NCBI GenBank assembly: GCA_020629635.1
Contig: JAHDCX010000002.1
Span: forward strand, 221,726 to 285,725
From: Acidimicrobiales bacterium
GTDB taxonomy: Bacteria > Actinomycetota > Acidimicrobiia > Acidimicrobiales > SHLQ01
DNA length: 64,000 nucleotides
Direction: 5' to 3'
Shown here: positions 57,848-64,000 of the stretch, in pieces
Position numbering within the stretch: the stretch's first letter is position 1
Layout: each line of letters opens with the position of its first letter
Notes under the pieces: generated by a model
Databases searched by the model: none
What the model was told of the DNA's origin: nothing
The model's input: the letters and a program-made list of their open reading frames with translations, nothing else
Position numbers and translations under genes: made by a program

Positions 57848-60262
57848 GCGACCGAAACGCTTCTTCTTCTTTTCGACGTAGGACGCCACGAACCAGTCGT
57901 CCTCGTCGACGTCATCCTCCGAGGCCATGCCGACCAGATCGCCGACCGACGCCGTCGGAGTGGTCTCGCTCTCTGGTGGCGTGACGTCACCGGCCAGCGC
58001 GGCAAGGCGAGGATCGGCGGCGGGGGAGAGATCGGCCACGTGTCGCTCGAGTTCGTCGATGCGGGCGACCGCCGCCTCGAGAAGACCGTGCAGCTTGGCC
58101 ACCTCGACGTTCGTCGCATCGACGTGTTCGTTGGTCGTGACGACCGAATCGGTCAGCTGGGCGTCGACCGAGGTCGAGCGGCCCTGCATGTCGGAGAGCT
58201 GGGACACCGTGCGGAGGGTGTCTTCGAGCTTGGACTCGGCGTCCGTGATTCGGGCGCTCTGTCCTCGAATCTCGGTCTGGATCGCCTGAACGAGCTCGGT
58301 CTGAAGTTGTCGCAGACTTTCGGAGAATTCGTGAGCTTCACTCGCCAGACCCTCGGCGCGTGCGACAGAGGCTTCGATCTCGTCGATTCGTGCATCGTCG
58401 ACGACGGAGGACTCGGCGGGGCGATCCGCGACCTGGGAGATCTGTTTGGAAAGCACCGATGCGGTCTCGGACAACTCGTCGCGGAGATCCGCCGTTGCCT
58501 GCTCCTGCTCAGCGAGTCGAGCGCGCGCTTCGTCGATGCGCTCGAGAAGCCGCTGGTCGCGGCCCTCGACGTCGTCGGTCACTGTGGCTTCGATGCCCGC
58601 GATTCGCTCGTTCTGCTCGGTCGACTGCTGTGCGAGGTCGTCGACACGCTTCTCCGCGAGAACGGCGCGCTCGGAGATGTCGTCGAGACGGATCGTGTAC
58701 TTCTCGAGTTCTGTGGCCGACGCGCTCGGTTCGTCGCCGTTCTCGAGTTGCTCGACCCGGGCAGTGATCGCCTGGTGTGCGGACTCGAGACCGTTGATGC
58801 GTTCGGTGCCGGCGTCGACGAGTCGAGACAGTTCGCCCATCTGGGCTTCGCCATCGGTGAGCCGCTGATCGACAGCGCCGAGGTGTTCGTGGGCGCCATT
58901 GACGCGCCCGACCGTCTCGTCGAGCCGTGCGGTGGTGCTGTTGACCTGCTCGGTGGTTTCGCTCAGGCGCTGGTTGGTCTCGTCGATCCGCCCCGAGGTC
59001 TCTCCGAGCCGTGAGGTGGTTTCGTCGAGCTGTGCGGAGAGCGCTTCGTGGCGCTCGTCGGTTGCCGCAGCGCGATCGAGATCGCTTGTCGATTGTTCGA
59101 TTGCGTCGATCCGGGCGTGAACGTCATCGATTCGGCCGTGGGTCTCGTTGACGCGGTTGTCGACGTGGTGGATTCGACCGTGAGACTCGTCGATTCGTTC
59201 CCCGGTCTCGTCGAGCCGGTGATGGGCGGCATCGATCCGCTCGACCGTTTCGTTGGTGGCAGCAGCGGCGCCGTCGACGCGTCCTGCGAGCTCGTCGAGC
59301 CTGCCGATCGTTCCGTCGATGCGCTCGTGCGTGTGGTCGATCCGAGTCGTGTGGTCGTGGACTTGTGAGTCGAGGGCATCGATGTTCTCGAGCGCCTCGT
59401 CGACGCGTCCCACGACTTCGCCGGTTTGGACTTCGATCTGACTGAGTGACTCGGTGGCCGCGGCGATGTGTGCGTCCTGTGCGTCGACTCGAATCGCCAC
59501 ATCGGCGACGAGGGCCACCGCATCGTTGGTCAGCTCGTTGATTTCGTCGACGCGCGGGTCCGCGTCGGGAGCGTTCTCGGCGTGCGCTTTGAGGAACGCG
59601 ATGTCGGTCGCAACGGTCTCCAGCTTCGTGTCGACGTCGTCGAGTCGCTCGGCGTGATGTTCGATGACGGCGGCGGGATCGGAAAGTGCGCCAACGTGTG
59701 CCTTGAGCTCGGTGACCTCGCCCACGAGGTCTCCCACTGTGGCGAGCAGCTCTGCGCTCGTCGTGAACTGGTCCTCGCCAATTGCGGAGATCCGAGCGTC
59801 GAGGTCCTGGATTCGACCGAGGGCCGACTCGAGGATCTCCATCACTTCGCCGACGTCATCGCCGGAGTGCAGGCGGTCGTCTTCGATCTTGGCGATCCGC
59901 TGTTCGAATCCGTCGATGGTTTGAAGCATCGACGTGGAGAGATCCTCTTCGGTGCTGGCGACGCGGTGGCTGAGTTGCTCGAACTCGGCGCGGGTTCCGC
60001 CGAGTTCGCGGCGGATGGTCGAGAACTCCGCGGTGAGCTCTTCGGCGACTTCGGCGCCGACGCGGTTGTTGAGCGCGTCCTGTTCGATGCCGTCGATCCG
60101 GATGCCGAGTTGGTCGAGCTTCCTGGTCAGGTCGATCAGGCGGCCGTCGTCAGACGCGCGAGCCGTGTCGAGCGTGATCGTCCGTGCCGCGGCGCGCGCG
60201 GAGCTGAGGTCGGTCGACATCTCGGGCCACGCCGGTGCCCCGCTCAGTGTGTTGTGGTCCAT
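57845..60262 (-). CDS. Long coiled-coil protein
   Basis: This 805-residue protein is almost wholly heptad-repeat, with no signal or membrane helix. Between about 310 and 420 the pattern RID/RLD-x4 recurs every seven residues (ERIDAAHHRLDETGERIDES), followed by Gln/Glu-rich stretches. The N-terminus (about 1-60) and the acidic C-terminus (DDVDEDDWFVASYVEKKKKRFGR) are not coiled. ATG at 60262 is the start; the longer upstream frame is antisense to the next gene. It may be a scaffold or polar-growth/cytoskeletal protein in the DivIVA or filament sense, but no family is recognised. Confidence 0.85.
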   Translation of the reverse strand: MDHNTLSGAPAWPEMSTDLSSARAAARTITLDTARASDDGRLIDLTRKLDQLGIRIDGIEQDALNNRVGAEVAEELTAEFSTIRRELGGTRAEFEQLSHRVASTEEDLSTSMLQTIDGFEQRIAKIEDDRLHSGDDVGEVMEILESALGRIQDLDARISAIGEDQFTTSAELLATVGDLVGEVTELKAHVGALSDPAAVIEHHAERLDDVDTKLETVATDIAFLKAHAENAPDADPRVDEINELTNDAVALVADVAIRVDAQDAHIAAATESLSQIEVQTGEVVGRVDEALENIDALDSQVHDHTTRIDHTHERIDGTIGRLDELAGRVDGAAAATNETVERIDAAHHRLDETGERIDESHGRIHHVDNRVNETHGRIDDVHARIDAIEQSTSDLDRAAATDERHEALSAQLDETTSRLGETSGRIDETNQRLSETTEQVNSTTARLDETVGRVNGAHEHLGAVDQRLTDGEAQMGELSRLVDAGTERINGLESAHQAITARVEQLENGDEPSASATELEKYTIRLDDISERAVLAEKRVDDLAQQSTEQNERIAGIEATVTDDVEGRDQRLLERIDEARARLAEQEQATADLRDELSETASVLSKQISQVADRPAESSVVDDARIDEIEASVARAEGLASEAHEFSESLRQLQTELVQAIQTEIRGQSARITDAESKLEDTLRTVSQLSDMQGRSTSVDAQLTDSVVTTNEHVDATNVEVAKLHGLLEAAVARIDELERHVADLSPAADPRLAALAGDVTPPESETTPTASVGDLVGMASEDDVDEDDWFVASYVEKKKKRFGR

Positions 60263-60578
60263 CTGGCCCTCATCAGGTGGTCTTGATTCCCTACGAAGAC
60301 TCGTCGGCGGCTTGCTCGTGGACATTAGGAACGAATGCAATGGCTCGGGCAGTAATCTTTCCGAAACATTTTTGTCATGTAAGTGCAAAGATGTTTGACT
60401 GGAGGTGTCGTCGTGGTCGCAGGCCGGGATTGCCACAGAGTGGGGCGGGGAAAGGACCTTTTGTTGCGATGCGGGAGCCTCAAGAGGTGAGAGTAACACG
60501 TGGAGTGTCGAAGCAGGTTCAGAACGTTCGCTACAGCGATCTTGCCCACTCCCCAGAACGCGACAACGCTTCCGCGTC
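60263..60578. other. Intergenic, AT-richer divergent promoter region
   Basis: 316 bases separate the coiled-coil gene and the DUF2510-like gene. The part at about 60,340-60,395 is clearly poorer in GC than the rest of the window and likely holds the promoters. I see no RNA gene. A short frame crosses the region, but it has no family resemblance. Confidence 0.6.
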
Positions 60579-61115
60579 GTGTTCGGAACCCTTGCCGTCG
60601 TGGACTGGATCGCACTGATCCTGGCGACGATCCTGCTGACCGCAGCTGTTGCGGCAGTTGTGGTCGCCGTCATCGCCGCGCGACACCGCAACCGCAACGT
60701 CCCGTTGGCGCATGCCAGCGTCGAGCCGACCCGCGTCGACGACCCCGGGGACGCGGCCACGACACTCGACCTCCGCGATCTCGGAACCGAAACGCCTCCT
60801 CAATCGCCGCCAGTCCGTACCGATGTCGTCGAACCGACTTCGGCTGCCTCCAGCGCCGCAGAGCGAGCACGCAAGCTCCGCGATCGGCCCGAACCGGATG
60901 CAACTCCACCGTCGAGGACCGGCGCTCCAAAGCACGCCGCGACCGCCAGCAACCCGGCGACTCCACCAATGGGAAGTCGTCGGACCGGATTCGAGCTCCG
61001 TCGGCCGGGGTTCTTCGAGGACCCCGTCGGGCGCCATGAACAGCGGTATTGGGACGGCAAACGCTGGACCGAGCACGTGAAGGAAAACGGCCGACGTTTC
61101 GTCGATCCCCTCTAG
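60579..61115 (+). CDS. Membrane protein with DUF2510-like C-terminus
   Basis: This 178-residue protein has one N-terminal helix (about 8-33), a long charged and Pro-rich linker, and a C-terminal module PGFFEDPVGRHEQRYWDGKRW, which is close to DUF2510 (PGWYxDPxG-RYWDGxxWT), a frequent actinobacterial surface or regulatory tag. A later GTG at 60600 is also possible and gives a shorter tail. The module would be on the inside if the helix is N-out. Function unknown. Confidence 0.65.
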   Translation: MFGTLAVVDWIALILATILLTAAVAAVVVAVIAARHRNRNVPLAHASVEPTRVDDPGDAATTLDLRDLGTETPPQSPPVRTDVVEPTSAASSAAERARKLRDRPEPDATPPSRTGAPKHAATASNPATPPMGSRRTGFELRRPGFFEDPVGRHEQRYWDGKRWTEHVKENGRRFVDPL

Positions 61116-61143
61116 CCGGCGTCCTGGACGACCGGTCTGCGCC

Positions 61144-61593
61144 CTACGCGGCGTCGGATTCGTTCCCGTCCTGCATCGCTTCGGCCTCGTGGACCGTTGC
61201 ATAGGCGACGCCGTGGGTCCCCGGGGCGGGCATTCGCGAGCTCCTGAACTGGGCGTTCTGCAGGGTGTCCGCGACGAGTTCCTGCAACTCCAGCCCGAGT
61301 CCCTTGAACGCAACGCCGAGTCGTACCCACTCGTCGTTGATCGGAACGATGTTGCGGATCTCGATGATCCCGGCGTGATCATCCACCCACACGCGATAGC
61401 GCTTTCGCTCCCGAATGCGGCCGTCTGGGGGGCAGAGGATGGCGGCACCACCCTGGGAGAGGTCCACAAGGACCGCGTCAACACGGTCGGGGGTTCGGAG
61501 GAAGCCGTTGCCGAACTCCATGATCATCGGGACCTCGAAGTCGTAGCGATGATTGGAACGTGGTGACACGTCCTGCTGATTCGACGAACCCAT
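61144..61593 (-). CDS. PilZ-domain c-di-GMP receptor
   Basis: This 149-residue protein is a single PilZ domain: RxxxR at Arg12-Arg16 (PRSNHRYDF) and D44-x-S46-x-G48-G49 (VDLSQGGA), the two c-di-GMP contacts. The C-terminal 35 residues are a free tail. It probably signals c-di-GMP levels from the GGDEF-EAL and HD-GYP proteins of this region to a partner not identified here. Confidence 0.9.
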   Translation of the reverse strand: MGSSNQQDVSPRSNHRYDFEVPMIMEFGNGFLRTPDRVDAVLVDLSQGGAAILCPPDGRIRERKRYRVWVDDHAGIIEIRNIVPINDEWVRLGVAFKGLGLELQELVADTLQNAQFRSSRMPAPGTHGVAYATVHEAEAMQDGNESDAA

Positions 61594-61629
61594 GCCCTTG
61601 CGGATCGACCGGAAACCGTCGTTCTTGAG

Positions 61630-62436
61630 TCAGCCCGGGCTTCCGTCGACCTCGATCGCCGAGTTTCGCAGCGCATCGGATGGGTGGGCGATGCCACGAA
61701 CGAACTCGCGGTCGTAGTTGGCGAAGAAGCGTTCGGCCTGCTTCGCGAACTCCCGCAACATCAGCCAGTTGGCGCTGCCGCCGACCGCTGCACCAACGCC
61801 AAACGGCAACAACTTGCCGACGGTTGCGGCGCCGCGACGAGTGCCCCACTTCTTCAGAACCTGACCGACGAGCGTCGTGTTGATCCGCCGGAGCGCGTCG
61901 ATCGTCGCCATCTGGCCCGCGCCACCGCCGATCGCCTCGTTCGCAATGTCGATCGCGCGCCCGTCCTCGACGTTGAGACCCATCTCTCGCGCCAAGCTCG
62001 CGAACTCCTCTGCGGCATCGTCGCCGAAGGCCAGAACGGCGAGCACCCACGCACGACGTTCCTCCGGGGTCGCGTCTTCGTGGCCGTGCGCGGCACCGAT
62101 CGCCATCACCATGTCGGTGGTCTGCAACGCAACGACGCCGAGCTCGGCGGCGAGCGTCCCGACCGCAACACTCGTTCCGACGCCCGGGGCGGCTGCGGTG
62201 GCCCCGGCAGCGGCGCCGAGGGCCGTCATGCGCTTGCGGATCGGCGACGCGATCGCCCGGCTCTTGGCCGCGGCGTCGAGCCCCGGTGCCCCTCGGGCCG
62301 TCTGCACGGCACGGTCCCATCGACTCACGACCGCTCGATCGACGCCCTCGATCAATGCCTTGCCCGCCGCATCGAGCACGGGTGTCGGGAGGCGCTCGGC
62401 CGCCTTCTTCTCCACGTACTTTCGTGCGATACCCAC
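61630..62436 (-). CDS. EcsC-family protein
   Basis: This 268-residue protein has the EcsC-like stretch with [19 protein letters not shown] and an amphipathic glycine-rich part ([24 protein letters not shown]) near the end. GTG at 62436 ([10 protein letters not shown]) is used because earlier in-frame codons extend into the sigma gene region. The family name comes from a Bacillus ABC-transporter partner, but its function is unknown. It is divergent from sigR by 59 bases. Confidence 0.75.
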   Translation of the reverse strand: MGIARKYVEKKAAERLPTPVLDAAGKALIEGVDRAVVSRWDRAVQTARGAPGLDAAAKSRAIASPIRKRMTALGAAAGATAAAPGVGTSVAVGTLAAELGVVALQTTDMVMAIGAAHGHEDATPEERRAWVLAVLAFGDDAAEEFASLAREMGLNVEDGRAIDIANEAIGGGAGQMATIDALRRINTTLVGQVLKKWGTRRGAATVGKLLPFGVGAAVGGSANWLMLREFAKQAERFFANYDREFVRGIAHPSDALRNSAIEVDGSPG

Positions 62437-62495
62437 GGGCCCAGTGTCGCAGCTCGACCGATCTTCGCCACCCGCGCGCCGGTATGCTCGCCCGA

Positions 62496-63080
62496 ATGGC
62501 AGACCAGGCCACGTTCGCCGAATCCGCAATGCCCCTCATGGACCAGCTGTATTCGGCGGCGATGCGGATGACCCGCAATGCGGCTGACGCCGAGGATCTC
62601 GTCCAAGAGACGTACATGAAGGCGTACCGCGCCTACGACCGCTTCGAAGAGGGCACGAATCTCAAGGCCTGGATGTACCGCATCCTCACCAACAGCTACA
62701 TCAATCGCTATCGCTCCAAGCAACGTCGGCCCGACGAGTCCGACATCGCGGACGTCGAAGACATGTACCTGTACCGCCGGCTCGGCGGCGAACAATCGTC
62801 CTCGCTCGGTACGAGCGCCGAAGAGGCGTTTCTGTCGTCGGTCACCGATGAGACGGTGAAGGCGGCCATCGAGGCGATCCCGGAGAACTTCCGTATTGCC
62901 GTATTGCTCGCCGATGTCGAGGGGTTTGCCTACAAAGAAATCGCCGAGATTCTCGAAATCCCGATCGGAACCGTGATGAGTCGGATCCATCGGGGAAGAA
63001 AAGCCCTCGAGAAGCAGTTGCACGATTTGGCCGAGGAACGGAACCTGCTTCCGGACCCGGAACCAACCGTGACTTCGTGA
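62496..63080 (+). CDS. sigR: ECF sigma factor, SigR/SigH type
   Basis: This 194-residue sigma factor has region 2 ([23 protein letters not shown]-, helix core D-A-E-D-L-V-Q-E-T) and region 4 ([25 protein letters not shown]), with a long linker. It matches the thiol-oxidation SigR family, because its next gene is a zinc anti-sigma factor. ATG at 62496 has an earlier in-frame ATG at 62484. A typical SigR autoregulatory GGGAAT box is not seen just upstream. Confidence 0.92.
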   Translation: MADQATFAESAMPLMDQLYSAAMRMTRNAADAEDLVQETYMKAYRAYDRFEEGTNLKAWMYRILTNSYINRYRSKQRRPDESDIADVEDMYLYRRLGGEQSSSLGTSAEEAFLSSVTDETVKAAIEAIPENFRIAVLLADVEGFAYKEIAEILEIPIGTVMSRIHRGRKALEKQLHDLAEERNLLPDPEPTVTS

Positions 63081-63105
63081 TGTCCGACGGGGAGGTCGTA
63101 TCACC

Positions 63106-63504
63106 ATGAGCAATGAAGAGCGTCCCGACGCGCTGCCGCCAGTTGACCAGTCGGCGGTCTTCGCCGCCTCCGAGCCCTTCGTCGATGCCCGGACGCAGCC
63201 GTGGCTCGGCATCGACGTCCTCGCCGACGCCGAGCCGACGCCTCGCTTCGGGGCACCGGCGGCGCTGCCGCGTGCCGTGTCGTGCATGGACATCCACACG
63301 AATCTCTCGATCTACCTCGACGGTGAGCTGACCCCGACCCAGCAGGCAGCGTTCGGCGAACATCTGGCCGCCTGCCCCGTGTGTCAGACCGCCCAGGCGT
63401 TCCAGATGCAGCTCCGGACGACGATCGCCACGAAGGCGATCGACCCGATGCCCGACGACGTCCGCGACCGGATCACCCGAGCACTCGGTTTCGACCTCGA
63501 CTGA
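63106..63504 (+). CDS. rsrA: Zinc-binding anti-sigma factor, RsrA type
   Basis: This 132-residue protein ends in a ZAS domain: Cys60, His86, Cys90 and Cys93 (HLAACPVC), the redox-sensitive zinc ligands. Oxidation would form a disulphide, release zinc and free SigR. The first 55 residues are an extra acidic tail that is not in the short RsrA. It begins 25 bases after sigR. Confidence 0.92.
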   Translation: MSNEERPDALPPVDQSAVFAASEPFVDARTQPWLGIDVLADAEPTPRFGAPAALPRAVSCMDIHTNLSIYLDGELTPTQQAAFGEHLAACPVCQTAQAFQMQLRTTIATKAIDPMPDDVRDRITRALGFDLD

Positions 63505-63519
63505 CCTACACTCGTCGTC

Positions 63520-63660
63520 ATGTTCGCCGTCGTTTGGACGTTCTGGATCGCGCCGTTCCTCGTAGCGGGCGCCATTCTCACCATCGTGGCCGTCGTTGGC
63601 GGCTATCTCTACAGCGTCACCTCCAAGCAATATCCGCCTCGAGGTCAGCGCAAGCAGTGA
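63520..63660 (+). CDS. Small membrane protein
   Basis: This 46-residue protein has one long helix (about 8-35: FWIAPFLVAGAILTIVAVV) and a basic cytoplasmic tail. It starts 15 bases after rsrA and its stop overlaps the next GTG, so it belongs to the same operon. No name is known. Confidence 0.7.
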   Translation: MFAVVWTFWIAPFLVAGAILTIVAVVGGYLYSVTSKQYPPRGQRKQ

Positions 63661-64000
63661 CGTCGGCCGTCGACTGGGACGTCGCTCGGTCGATTGCCGC
63701 CAAGGTCAATCGCGACGAGCCACAACTCGACGACGAAGCACGCGCTCGGATGAACGCGGACTTCGATGAGTTCACTGCGCTCGCCGAAGGCCTGGTCGCT
63801 GCGGAAACCGGATTGAGCTCCGCCGCCGGGGCCGCCCGAGGTCGCGTTGCCGATCGGTCGATGTGGGTCGACGCAAACATCAAGGCCTTTCAACGCCTCC
63901 TGAAGCCGATGCTCGACCAGATGGCGCAGGAGACGGGTCGGTTCTCGGTCGGGCCGAAGGTCGCTGGTGCCGAGGTTGGCATGATGCTCGGTTGGATGTC
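63657..64000 (+). CDS. Zinc metalloprotease / F420-associated family (3' end beyond window)
   Basis: The visible 114 codons start with GTG (VTSAVDWDVARSI) and show RSMWVDANIKAFQRLLKPM and SVGPKVAGAEVGMMLGW, the N-terminal blocks of the actinobacterial family annotated as zinc-dependent metalloprotease or coenzyme F420 biosynthesis-associated protein. The HExxH part lies beyond the window. The GTG overlaps the stop of the small membrane gene. Confidence 0.82.
   Translation, partial: MTSAVDWDVARSIAAKVNRDEPQLDDEARARMNADFDEFTALAEGLVAAETGLSSAAGAARGRVADRSMWVDANIKAFQRLLKPMLDQMAQETGRFSVGPKVAGAEVGMMLGWM

Noticed and set aside
60235-60618. 127-codon frame in the spacer before the DUF2510-like gene
   Set aside because: No family resemblance; it overlaps both neighbours in other frames and has Cys/Arg-rich noncoding-like composition.

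Overview
The window is high-GC, gene-dense DNA with many GTG starts and 1-4 base gene overlaps. It reads as an actinobacterial chromosome, most likely of the class Acidimicrobiia (Ilumatobacter-like). The markers are a mycothiol-dependent maleylpyruvate isomerase-type protein, a SigR/RsrA pair, the F420-associated metalloprotease family, a DUF2510-like domain, a standalone str operon and form II CODH-like genes. The class is inferred; no 16S rRNA is present. There is no prophage, insertion sequence or CRISPR array.

Layout. 0-4.4 kb: a minus-strand TPP-riboswitch operon (thiB, thiP, then an HD protein, a Nudix hydrolase and an alpha/beta hydrolase cut by the window edge). 4.5-13 kb: surface and storage polysaccharide genes (polyprenyl sugar transferase, two paralogous multi-pass membrane proteins, glycogen synthase, two-domain GT2). 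13-17.7 kb: an HtrA-like protease, an SDR, ribosomal proteins L28/L33 and an OmpA/BON protein. 17.7-27 kb: cell-envelope proteins, including a CAP protein and an M23 peptidase that both end in RTX repeats, plus a CCA-enzyme-like HD protein without its catalytic head. 27-31 kb: prmA, then the oxidative pentose-phosphate operon gnd-zwf-pgl. 31-41 kb: PLP enzyme, mycothiol enzyme, a membrane gene split between two frames, CODH-like coxM/L/S, a methyltransferase and a secreted propeller/FN3 protein. 41-49.3 kb: leuA with a leader peptide and hairpin, an HD-GYP protein, and rpsL-rpsG-fusA-tuf-rpsJ ended by a terminator. 49.4-64 kb: a thioredoxin-like lipoprotein with an in-frame TGA, AI-2E transporter, HAD phosphatase, GYF-like protein, GGDEF-EAL protein, tRNA-Thr, M14 and EEP hydrolases, an 805-residue coiled-coil protein, PilZ, EcsC, SigR/RsrA and a partial metalloprotease.

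Most notable. (1) At 49,439-49,945 a lipoprotein thioredoxin fold is interrupted only by TGA, exactly at the first Cys of the CxxC motif (U-G-T-C). An 11-bp hairpin starts three bases after the TGA, so this is a strong candidate selenoprotein. (2) Several convergent gene pairs are separated by tandem hairpin arrays. Two arrays share the same linker sequence but have different, internally complementary stems, and the stems supply stop codons. (3) leuA has a 15-residue leader with four Leu codons among six residues, followed by a long hairpin. (4) The TPP-controlled operon lacks a visible ThiQ and continues into three hydrolase-type genes. (5) rpsJ ends the str operon instead of opening the S10 operon.

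All start sites, folds and family calls were read by eye; no database search or folding program was run.
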